In this document: positions 6,842-13,049 of the stretch, in pieces
Layout: the number at the start of each line of letters is the position of its first letter
Position numbering within the stretch: the stretch's first letter is position 1
Assembly (NCBI GenBank): GCA_946530565.1
Contig: CAMNAE010000015.1
Span: forward strand, 1 to 13,927
Direction: 5' to 3'
From: an uncultured Oscillibacter sp.
Lineage (GTDB): Bacteria > Bacillota > Clostridia > Oscillospirales > Oscillospiraceae
Length of the DNA: 13,927 bases
Position numbers and translations under genes: made by a program
The notes under the pieces: generated by a model
Told to the model about the DNA's origin: nothing
The model's database searches: none
What the model saw: the letters and a program-made list of their open reading frames with translations, nothing else

Positions 6842-6945
6842 ATAAACGTTGCGATTTTACATATTGCTGACAGCAAACGGCAGGGCCGCGGGCGGCGCGC
6901 GGGACTCTACCGCGGGTCGAGCGCAGAAACAGGCAAAGTGCACAA

Positions 6946-6983
6946 GGTTAGTCTGGAATAACCCACATTCTCTGTGCTATACT
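6946..6983 (+). promoter_or_regulatory. Promoter of the rubrerythrin gene, with overlapping inverted repeat
   Basis: An extended -10 element, TGC followed by TATACT (6975-6983), precedes the rubrerythrin gene by about 65 bases. The -35 zone is weak. It is overlapped by an inverted repeat GGTTA (6946-6950) / TAACC (6959-6963) that could be a regulator site. The leader carries AAGGAGGT at 7033-7040. The stretch upstream (6852-6945) holds no gene. It does contain two CCGCGGG words and a TTGCT/AGCAA inverted repeat of unknown meaning. Confidence 0.6.
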
Positions 6984-7048
6984 GTGAGAGCAAACAAATC
7001 CGGCGCCCGATCTGCGGGAGCCAACGACTTTTAAGGAGGTTTATCGAT

Positions 7049-7591
7049 ATGAAAAAGTGGATCTGCTCCGTGTGCGGCTATGTGTGGGAAGGCGAGACCC
7101 CGCCCGAGAAGTGCCCCCAGTGCGGCGTGCCCGGGAGCAAGTTCAATGAGCAGAAGGGCGAGATGACCTGGGCGGCCGAGCATGTGGTCGGCGTGGCGCA
7201 GGGCGCGCCCGAGGACATCCTCGCGGATCTGCGCTCCAACTTCAACGGCGAGTGCAGCGAGGTCGGCATGTATCTGGCCATGAGCCGCGTCGCCTATCGC
7301 GAGGGCTATCCCGAGATCGGCGAGTACTGGAAGACCGCCGCTTTTGAAGAGGCAGAGCATGCCGCGAAGTTCGCGGAGCTTTTGGGCGAGGTCGTCACCG
7401 ACTCCACGAAGAAGAACCTTGAGATGCGTGTTGAGGCCGAGAACGGCGCGACCGCCGGCAAGACCGACCTTGCCAAGCGCGCCAAGGCCCTGAACCTCGA
7501 CGCGATCCACGACACCGTGCACGAGATGGCCCGTGACGAGGCCCGCCATGGCAAGGCCTTCGCAGGTCTTCTGAAGCGCTATTTCGGCTGA
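7049..7591 (+). CDS. Reverse rubrerythrin (N-terminal rubredoxin domain plus diiron domain)
   Basis: This 180-residue non-haem iron protein is probably a peroxidase in oxidative-stress defence. The rubredoxin-like domain is N-terminal: Cys6, Cys9, Cys22 and Cys25 (CSVCG and CPQCG) form a Fe(Cys)4 site. A ferritin-like four-helix domain follows from about residue 55. Likely diiron ligands include residues in NGECSE (66-71), EEAEH (100-104) and DEARH (163-167). In classical rubrerythrin the rubredoxin domain is at the C-terminus. The reversed order is known from clostridia, where such proteins reduce hydrogen peroxide and oxygen. The start ATG 7049 follows AAGGAGGT by eight bases. A candidate small membrane peptide lies 22 bases downstream. 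Confidence 0.95.
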   Translation: MKKWICSVCGYVWEGETPPEKCPQCGVPGSKFNEQKGEMTWAAEHVVGVAQGAPEDILADLRSNFNGECSEVGMYLAMSRVAYREGYPEIGEYWKTAAFEEAEHAAKFAELLGEVVTDSTKKNLEMRVEAENGATAGKTDLAKRAKALNLDAIHDTVHEMARDEARHGKAFAGLLKRYFG

Positions 7592-7613
7592 TCGCTGATC
7601 CTGTGCAGATCCT

Positions 7614-7694
7614 ATGAAATGGCATAAGCGCTTCGCGATCCTCGCGTGCATCTTCTTCGCCCTGTGCATGTACACCGGGCACAAGCATCTTTAA
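7614..7694 (+). CDS. Putative 26-residue single-span membrane peptide
   Basis: This short ORF lies between the rubrerythrin stop and the shared terminator, with a 22-base gap. It encodes 26 residues: a basic N-terminus (MKWHKR), a hydrophobic stretch of about 13 residues with two Cys (FAILACIFFALCM), and a polar His/Lys-rich end (YTGHKHL). This matches a tiny bitopic membrane peptide with a cytoplasmic N-terminus. No convincing ribosome binding site precedes ATG 7614, so expression would rely on coupling to the upstream gene. The hydrophobic profile and the fit into the rubrerythrin transcript support it. I cannot assign it to a family or function, and it could be fortuitous. Confidence 0.45.
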   Translation: MKWHKRFAILACIFFALCMYTGHKHL

Positions 7695-7708
7695 AGCTTT
7701 CCATAAAT

Positions 7709-7749
7709 AAAAAGCCTCCGGAGCCGAAAGGCGGCTCCGGAGGCTTTTT
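7709..7749. terminator. Bidirectional terminator between the rubrerythrin unit and the lipoprotein gene
   Basis: A perfect 12-bp stem (GCCTCCGGAGCC/GGCTCCGGAGGC) has a seven-base loop and is flanked by AAAAA on the left and TTTTT on the right. It can therefore terminate transcripts arriving from either side. It serves the plus-strand rubrerythrin unit and the minus-strand lipoprotein gene, whose stop lies 17 bases beyond. Confidence 0.95.
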
Positions 7750-7766
7750 ATGCGTTTTAAGACTGA

Positions 7767-9656
7767 TCAGCGGGTCTCACCGGCGGAGACGAACGTGCTG
7801 CACTGCGGCCACTCACCCGAGATCGTGCCGATCAGGAAGCGGCTCGTGCCCTCCGCGCTCTCGGCGCTTAAGCAGCGGCTCGGGATGCCCTCGGGGATCG
7901 TGACCTTGAAGGCGAGCCAGTCTCCGCGGGAAAGCGGCGCGGAATAGTTTTCACGGGCGTTCTCCCAGCCGAGGCCGTCGTCTTCGAAGAGGACCTCGCC
8001 CTCGTCGATCCGGAGCATCGTGCCGTCCTGCAGCGCTGCGGCGATCAGCGTGTCCTCGCTTGCGGGATCGAGTTCCATCTTGTTCCACAGCCAGTGCTCA
8101 AACTCCGAGGGCGGGTTCTCGATCACGAAGAGATTCGCGCCCTCGGGCGCAAGCGCCATGAACGTGTTCCAGCGCTCCGCGGTCGGGCGGCGCCAGTAGT
8201 CGATCAGGCGGTACATCGCCTGATCGTCGCTCCCGGCGGGCGGGAGTTCGAAGGAGCGCTGCACCGTGACTTCTTTGCCCTCTTCGATGCGCCAGCAGTC
8301 GGCCTCGACCGCGCTGCCGTCGGAGGAAAAGGCGAGAGACATGATCTCCGCGTCCTCAACATAGCCGATGAGTTCGCTCTTCCAGCCATAGATCTCGCTG
8401 AAGGCGGAGTAGACGGCGGTCGTGAGGTCATTGTTCCGCCAGGTGAGATTTGCGCCGTAGAGCACCTTTTCAAATTCCCCGGAGTCGATGTTGAAGCAGT
8501 AGTAGGCGGCGATGTGCGGGTTGATGTGACCCTCGACGACGATCCAGGACCCCACCCGAACGGCGTCAGTGATCGCGTTGACGCCGCTGTCTTCGTAGTC
8601 TGTGAGGTCATAGGGCGATCCGTTGTACATAAAGGTCACGCCTTCGTACGAGAATTCCGGGTCGAGCTCGCCGAACTCACAGGCACCGTAGGCAAGCGCG
8701 GGGAGCTCGGAGATACCGGTGACGGTGCCGGAATCGTCTGTCACAACGCCGTAGACCCGCAGCGGATGCGCGCGCTCAAAGTCAGATCGAGACTGTAAAC
8801 GTGAAAGATCGAGCTCCAGCGCGGCCGGGCAGGTATACAGATCGAGCCCGAGCGTGTCGGTGAAGTACCCGGCGATCAGGCGGCGGTTCGTGAATTCATC
8901 GATATCCTCGTACTGCTCCGGCTGCAGCTTTTCCAGCAGCAGCTCGCCATTCTCGTTCCGGCCCCAGCAGAAGGCGAAGAAGTCCTCGCAGCGATCGAGC
9001 CGTTTTACAGAGCCATCGATATGCGGGCGCACGAGCAGCCACTCGCTGCTCGTCGTGAGGTACGTCTCCGGGGAGAAGGTCTCCTGCAGGACCGCGTCCG
9101 AGAGATAGGTCGTGCCGTTGCCGATCATTCTGAGGTAGAGATAGTCCATGCCGTCGCCGCGGGCGATGTGGAAGTCGCCGCTGACGCTGTCGCCGTTCTC
9201 CGGGCGGTAATAGCCGGCGTCCATCGCGCCGGAGACCTCGGGGACAGCGTCCGCGCTCAGATCAAAGCTCAAAAGCGCGCTCTCATCGTCGCGCAGAGGC
9301 CAAACGCTGAACTGTCCGTCGAAGGCGCGGCTTCCGTCGAGATGCTCGAAATGGCAGGCGCCGTTCTCGGCGATCTTAAGCGTTGCGTAGTCGCGGTCAC
9401 CCTCGGCGGAGCGGAAGATCCACTCCCCGGAGAGAAAGCGCATCATGTCCTCTTCACTGGAGGGATCAAACGCTTCTGCATCGGCGCTCTCCGGCGCTTC
9501 CGGCGTTTCCGGCGCAGATGGCGCGCTGACCGCGGGGATGGCGGCAGGCGCCGCGGGGGCGGGCGGATCGGTGTTCGTTTTGCTGCCGCCGCAGCCGCAG
9601 AGCAGCAGGCAGAGGGAGGCGGCAAGAGCGGCAAGACGCAGACGGGATGAGATCAT
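7767..9656 (-). CDS. Large secreted lipoprotein of unknown function
   Basis: The 629-residue product has a lipoprotein signal: basic residues at 5-7, a hydrophobic core and the lipobox LCGC with Cys22 as the lipidated residue. An Ala/Pro/Glu-rich, low-complexity spacer follows to about residue 65, typical of a tether above the membrane. The rest is acidic and rich in Trp, Tyr and Asp, with alternating strand-like patterns. One segment near 75-115 (GEWIFRS, then CHFEHLDGS) resembles lipocalin-like or copper-resistance-like beta-barrel modules, but I do not recognise a family. ATG at 9656 is chosen because AAGGAG precedes it by about nine bases; an in-frame GTG at 9665 overlaps that site. The gene is divergent from a two-component system and may be its target or signal partner. 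I assign no enzymatic function. Confidence 0.85.
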   Translation of the reverse strand: MISSRLRLAALAASLCLLLCGCGGSKTNTDPPAPAAPAAIPAVSAPSAPETPEAPESADAEAFDPSSEEDMMRFLSGEWIFRSAEGDRDYATLKIAENGACHFEHLDGSRAFDGQFSVWPLRDDESALLSFDLSADAVPEVSGAMDAGYYRPENGDSVSGDFHIARGDGMDYLYLRMIGNGTTYLSDAVLQETFSPETYLTTSSEWLLVRPHIDGSVKRLDRCEDFFAFCWGRNENGELLLEKLQPEQYEDIDEFTNRRLIAGYFTDTLGLDLYTCPAALELDLSRLQSRSDFERAHPLRVYGVVTDDSGTVTGISELPALAYGACEFGELDPEFSYEGVTFMYNGSPYDLTDYEDSGVNAITDAVRVGSWIVVEGHINPHIAAYYCFNIDSGEFEKVLYGANLTWRNNDLTTAVYSAFSEIYGWKSELIGYVEDAEIMSLAFSSDGSAVEADCWRIEEGKEVTVQRSFELPPAGSDDQAMYRLIDYWRRPTAERWNTFMALAPEGANLFVIENPPSEFEHWLWNKMELDPASEDTLIAAALQDGTMLRIDEGEVLFEDDGLGWENARENYSAPLSRGDWLAFKVTIPEGIPSRCLSAESAEGTSRFLIGTISGEWPQCSTFVSAGETR

Positions 9657-9676
9657 GGCGATCACTCCTTGTATGA

Positions 9677-9739
9677 GGGATTAGGGAATAGGGAATAGGG
9701 CCGAGTGCCAAGGGCCAAGCGCCAAGGGAACGGGGAAAC
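9677..9739. repeat. Heptamer array 1 (nine 7-base units)
   Basis: Nine consecutive 7-base words run in perfect register: GGGATTA, GGGAATA twice, GGGCCGA, GTGCCAA, GGGCCAA, GCGCCAA, GGGAACG and GGGAAAC. The units are degenerate but share a GGG start and A-rich ends. The array lies in the predicted leader of the minus-strand lipoprotein mRNA, ending seven bases before its AAGGAG site. In that RNA it reads as C-rich words such as TTGGCCC and TCGGCCC (U in place of T). A related array in opposite orientation lies at 9914-9941. Confidence 0.85.
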
Positions 9740-9779
9740 GTCGAGGATGTTGAAAAATAAGTGCGGGAAATATACGGTT

Positions 9780-9808
9780 ATTTTAGCAGAGCTGCAGCGA
9801 AAAGACAA
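9780..9808 (-). promoter_or_regulatory. Promoter of the lipoprotein gene
   Basis: Read on the minus strand, the -35 box TTGTCT (9803-9808) and -10 box TAAAAT (9780-9785) are 17 bases apart, with TG one base before the -10 (extended -10). The predicted start near 9773 gives a leader of about 115 bases containing heptamer array 1. An inverted repeat TGAG/CTCA (9812-9824) sits between this -35 and that of the divergent promoter. It could be a shared regulator site. Confidence 0.72.
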
Positions 9809-9828
9809 GACTGAGAGCGGCTCAAACC

Positions 9829-9857
9829 TTGAACCCCGGCTTTTTATATGATAGAAT
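9829..9857 (+). promoter_or_regulatory. Promoter of the histidine kinase/response regulator operon
   Basis: The -35 box TTGAAC (9829-9834) and -10 box TAGAAT (9852-9857) are separated by 17 bases, with TGA directly before the -10 (extended -10). The predicted start near 9864 gives a leader of about 105 bases that contains heptamer array 2. Its -35 is only 20 bp from the -35 of the divergent lipoprotein promoter, so a single bound protein could affect both. Confidence 0.78.
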
Positions 9858-9913
9858 CCAAAAGAAAGAGTCGCGCCGGGGATCAGATCCCTGATCTTTT
9901 GATCAATGACCCC

Positions 9914-9941
9914 TTGGCCCTCGGCCCTTGGTCCTTGGCCA
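9914..9941. repeat. Heptamer array 2 (four to five 7-base units)
   Basis: On the plus strand the array reads TTGGCCC, TCGGCCC, TTGGTCC, TTGGCCA, with TAAACCA as a possible fifth unit to 9948. Its reverse complement contains GGGCCAA and GGGCCGA, the same words as array 1, so the two arrays form an inverted pair about 175 bp apart. It lies in the predicted leader of the histidine kinase mRNA, just upstream of the GGAGGTGA ribosome binding site (9950-9957). Confidence 0.8.
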
Positions 9942-9967
9942 TAAACCACGGAGGTGAGCAGCGCTTT

Positions 9968-11251
9968 ATGAATCCTCTGAATATCGTCATCAGCATCAGC
10001 GGCATCGTGCTCGGCGTGCTCAGCCTCGTGCAGGTGCTTATGAACCGGCTCATGGAGCCACGCCTGCGGCGCTTTTTCACGGGCTTTTTCTGCGTGCTGA
10101 TCGTCTACGTCGCCAGCAATTTCATCAGCATGATGGTCGAGAGCTATGAAGGCGCCGCCTGGGCGATCGTGACGCGTGTCTTTATCTTCATTGAGTCGAC
10201 TGCCTCGTCGCTTTTGATGCTGCTGCTCACGGATCTTCTGCTCTACACGAGCGGAGAAAAGAACTACCGGCGCACGCCCGCGTTTATACTGGCGCTGGGG
10301 CTCTGGTTCGTCTATATGGCGCTTTTGACCTTTACGCAGTTCACCGATGTCATCTATACGATCTCAGCGGAGAACAACTACCGGCGCGGGCCGCTGTATC
10401 CGCTGCTGCTCGTGCCGCCGGTGCTGCTGATGCTGGTCGATTTCATCGCCTTTTTAAAGCGGCTCGGGCTGTTCAACCACCGGCAAAGAGGCGCTTTTGC
10501 GGCCTTTTTGCTGATCCCGACGGGCGCGATGCTGCTGCAGATGCAGTACTACGGCGTGCAGCTGATCGTCTTCGGAACCACGGTCGCGGCCTTCATTTTG
10601 TTCGTGTACCTCCTCAGCGACCAGACGCAGCGCTTTTATCAGCGCGAGCAGGAAAACGAGCATCTGCGCGTAGACATCATGCTCAGCCAGATCCAGCCGC
10701 ATTTTCTCTACAATACGCTCGGCGCGATCCAGAGCCTGTGCCGCACGGAGCCGGAGGAGGCGGAGCGCATGGTCGCAAAGTTCGCGCGCTATCTGCGCGG
10801 CAATATGGACTCGATCGCCGAGCGCAAGGCGATCCCCTTTGAAAAGGAGCTCGAGCACACGCGGCTCTATCTCGAGCTTGAGCAGCTGCGCTATGAGGAC
10901 GCGCTTTCCGTAAGCTATGACCTGCCGGTCACGGACTTCCGCATCCCGACACTGACGCTGCAGCCGCTGGCCGAAAACGCGGTGCGCCACGGCGTGCGCG
11001 GGAGTCTCACAGGCCGGGGGACGGTGACGATCTCGACCGCGGAACACCCGGACTGCTTCACCGTCACCGTGAAGGATGACGGTCCGGGCTTTGACCCGGA
11101 GCGGCAGAATAAGAGCGACGGCCGCTCGCACATCGGCCTTGAAAACGTGCGGGAGCGGCTCGCACGCGTTTCCGGCGGGCGCCTGGAGATCCGTTCGGCG
11201 CCGGACGAGGGCACTTCAGCCGTGATCATACTTCCGAAAGGGGGCGTTTGA
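9968..11251 (+). CDS. LytS/YehU-type sensor histidine kinase
   Basis: This is a 427-residue membrane sensor kinase. The N-terminal half (about 5-220) is strongly hydrophobic with roughly six to seven spans and no recognisable extracellular domain, so it probably senses a membrane-linked or small-molecule signal. A short helical linker leads to a His_kinase domain of the LytS/YehU type, with phospho-acceptor His245 in LSQIQPHFLYNTL. The ATPase domain shows the N box LQPLAENAVRHG (331-342), the G1 motif DDGPGFD (370-376) and GLENVRERL (390-398). ATG 9968 is preceded by GGAGGTGA at ten bases. The open frame continues upstream to 9848, but that part crosses the promoter and heptamer array and has no ribosome site. 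The response regulator starts one base after the stop. Confidence 0.93.
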   Translation: MNPLNIVISISGIVLGVLSLVQVLMNRLMEPRLRRFFTGFFCVLIVYVASNFISMMVESYEGAAWAIVTRVFIFIESTASSLLMLLLTDLLLYTSGEKNYRRTPAFILALGLWFVYMALLTFTQFTDVIYTISAENNYRRGPLYPLLLVPPVLLMLVDFIAFLKRLGLFNHRQRGAFAAFLLIPTGAMLLQMQYYGVQLIVFGTTVAAFILFVYLLSDQTQRFYQREQENEHLRVDIMLSQIQPHFLYNTLGAIQSLCRTEPEEAERMVAKFARYLRGNMDSIAERKAIPFEKELEHTRLYLELEQLRYEDALSVSYDLPVTDFRIPTLTLQPLAENAVRHGVRGSLTGRGTVTISTAEHPDCFTVTVKDDGPGFDPERQNKSDGRSHIGLENVRERLARVSGGRLEIRSAPDEGTSAVIILPKGGV

Positions 11252-11252
11252 C

Positions 11253-12053
11253 ATGCGCATTTACGCGATCGACGACGAGCCGAAGATGCTGCGGCTTCTG
11301 CACAGCGCGATCGCCGAGGCGGCGCCGGGGGCCGAGATCCTCGACTTTTCGAGCGCGGCCGGGGTGCTTGCGGCCGTTCAGGATCCGCAGAAGCTTCCGG
11401 ACGTGGTCTTTTCGGACATTGAAATGCCGGGCATGAACGGCATCGAGCTCGCGGTGCGCATCAAAAACGCCGCGCCGCAGTGCCGCATCGTCTTTGCCAC
11501 CGGCTACGACCACTACGCGCTCGAGGCCTTCCGCATCCATGCGGGCGGCTATCTTATGAAGCCCGTCGATGCCGCTGCGATCCGCGAGGAGCTCAGGCAG
11601 CTGCCGGAGGCGACTGAGAACCGTGACAGCGGGCTCTATATCCAGTGCTTCGGGCCCTTCGAGGTCTTCTATCAGGGGCAGCCGCTGCTCTTTGAGCGGC
11701 GCAAGACCAAGGAGCTGCTTGCCTTTCTTGTGGACAAGAGGGGCGCGTCCTGCACTGCCGAGGAGGCGGCCAGCGCGCTCTGGGAGGAGACGGACATGAA
11801 GAAGGCGAAGCATCAGCTTCGAAACCTCGTGAACGACCTGCGCTCGGCGCTCAGGAAGATCGGCAAAGAGGACCTGCTGATCCGCAGGAGCGGCATGGCC
11901 GCGATCCGGGCAGAGGATCTCGCGTGTGATTACTACGAGCTCCTCAAGGGCGATCCGAAAGCGCTCAACGCCTATCATGGCGAGTATATGAGCCAGTACA
12001 GCTGGGCCGAGCTCACCGCAGGACAGCTCTGGTTCCGCCTGGGCGGGGCGTAA
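11253..12053 (+). CDS. Response regulator with SARP-like DNA-binding domain
   Basis: This 266-residue partner of the preceding kinase starts one base after the kinase stop, with AAAGGGGG at 11237-11244. Residues 1-118 form a receiver domain: acidic pocket Asp7/Asp8, phospho-acceptor Asp55 in VVFSDIEMPGMNG, Thr83 and Lys103. Residues from about 127 form a winged-helix domain of the SARP/OmpR type. It has the opening strands LYIQCFGPFEVFYQGQPL, the RRKTKELLAFLVDKRG helix, and helices containing KAKHQLRNLVNDLRSALRK. A short region to the C-terminus (DYYELLKGD, YHGEYMSQYSWAE) resembles the start of a bacterial transcriptional activation (BTAD-like) domain, but truncated. Kinases of this type usually pair with LytTR or AraC-type regulators, so this pairing is less common. 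Confidence 0.9.
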   Translation: MRIYAIDDEPKMLRLLHSAIAEAAPGAEILDFSSAAGVLAAVQDPQKLPDVVFSDIEMPGMNGIELAVRIKNAAPQCRIVFATGYDHYALEAFRIHAGGYLMKPVDAAAIREELRQLPEATENRDSGLYIQCFGPFEVFYQGQPLLFERRKTKELLAFLVDKRGASCTAEEAASALWEETDMKKAKHQLRNLVNDLRSALRKIGKEDLLIRRSGMAAIRAEDLACDYYELLKGDPKALNAYHGEYMSQYSWAELTAGQLWFRLGGA

Positions 12054-12067
12054 CGGAGATCAGATCA

Positions 12068-12116
12068 AACAGAACACCTGCCGCCTGGCTTCGTGCCAGG
12101 CGGCAGGTGTTCTGTT
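12068..12116. terminator. 22-bp perfect hairpin between convergent genes
   Basis: Two perfectly complementary 22-base arms (12068-12089 and 12095-12116) surround a TTCGT loop. The hairpin lies 14 bases after the response regulator stop and 8 bases before the trxB stop. It has no clean T-run outside the stem on either strand. Partial U-rich character lies within the right arm (GTGTTCTGTT). I read it as a bidirectional terminator or transcript-end stabiliser for the convergent units. Confidence 0.75.
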
Positions 12117-12124
12117 GATGTGCT

Positions 12125-13045
12125 TTACGTGTCGAGATACGCGCAGGCGGCCAATGCCGCGGCCGCGCCGTCCCCGGTCGCGGTCGTGAGCTGACGGACT
12201 CCCTTCGTGCGGCAGTCGCCGGCGGCGAAAACACCCGGCACATTCGTGCGGCAGGACTCATCGGCCGCGATGTACCCGGCAGGATCGAGTGCGACGAGCG
12301 TGCGAAAGGCGCCTGTGCGCGGCACCTGACCGATTGCGACAAAGAGTCCGCTCACAGTCAGATCCTGCTCCGTGCCGGAGGCAAGATCCCGCACCCGGAC
12401 GCCCGAGAGCGCACCGCCCTGCTGCAGAAGCTCTGCGACAGCGCATTCGGTGAGGATCTTTACATTCGGCTTTTCCTCAAGGCGCCTGAGCGCCGCCGCC
12501 TCGCCGCGGAAGGTCTTGCGCCGGTGGATCAGCGTGACGCTGCGGCACAACCCCGAAAGGAACAGCGCGTCGCCGAGCGCCGTGTTGCCGCCGCCTAGCA
12601 CCGCGACGTCTGTGCCGGCATAAAAGGCTCCGTCGCAGACCGCGCAGTAGGAGACGCCGCAGCCGACGAGTTCATCCTCGCCTGCAAGACCGAGCGTGCG
12701 GTGGGCGGCGCCGGGGGCGAGGATCAGCGCACGCGCGCGGAACAGCCCGCCAAGATCGCTCTGTACGGCAAAGCCGTCGGCCGTCCGTTCGACCGAGAGC
12801 GCTGTGCCGTATTCGATCACAGCGCCGAAGCGCTCCGCCTGCGCGCAAAGCGCCGCGGCGAAGTCCGCGCCGGAGACATCGGGGAGCCCCGGGTAGTTTT
12901 CGACCTTCGGGGCAAAGACGATCTGTCCGCCGCAGCTCTCGGCTTCGAGCAGCGTGACGCGTTTGCCCGCGCGCGCGGCGTAGAGCGCAGCGGTGAGTCC
13001 GGCGGGGCCGCCGCCGATCACCAGGATATCGCTTGTGTGCGCCAT
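12125..13045 (-). CDS. trxB: Thioredoxin reductase (NADPH-dependent, low-molecular-weight type)
   Basis: This 306-residue flavoprotein transfers electrons from NADPH through FAD and a Cys pair to thioredoxin-like proteins. The FAD motif GGGPAGLTAALYAA lies at 11-24 and the redox-active CAVC at 134-137 in SYCAVCDGAFY. The NADPH fold GGGNTALGDA lies at 151-160, and HRRKTFR at 174-180 contains the Arg residues that bind the NADPH 2'-phosphate. GVFAAGDC at 271-278 closes the FAD site. The length is typical. ATG at 13045 lies four bases after the nrdD stop and has only a weak GAGAG-type site, which suggests translational coupling. The open frame extends upstream to 13513 inside nrdD, but that part is not TrxB. 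Its likely partner is the redoxin domain fused to NrdD. Confidence 0.94.
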   Translation of the reverse strand: MAHTSDILVIGGGPAGLTAALYAARAGKRVTLLEAESCGGQIVFAPKVENYPGLPDVSGADFAAALCAQAERFGAVIEYGTALSVERTADGFAVQSDLGGLFRARALILAPGAAHRTLGLAGEDELVGCGVSYCAVCDGAFYAGTDVAVLGGGNTALGDALFLSGLCRSVTLIHRRKTFRGEAAALRRLEEKPNVKILTECAVAELLQQGGALSGVRVRDLASGTEQDLTVSGLFVAIGQVPRTGAFRTLVALDPAGYIAADESCRTNVPGVFAAGDCRTKGVRQLTTATGDGAAAALAACAYLDT

Positions 13046-13049
13046 GGCA

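Noticed and set aside
9662..9949. 95-codon minus-strand open frame across the lipoprotein/kinase intergenic region
   Set aside because: It spans both heptamer arrays and both promoters, and its ends are translations of the 7-base repeats. No coding signal supports it.
9848..9967. Upstream extension of the histidine kinase reading frame
   Set aside because: It starts inside the predicted promoter, crosses heptamer array 2 and lacks a ribosome site. ATG 9968 with GGAGGTGA is a better start.
11226..11978. Minus-strand open frame (250 codons) opposite the response regulator
   Set aside because: It is antisense to a gene with clear receiver and winged-helix domains, with no motif of its own.
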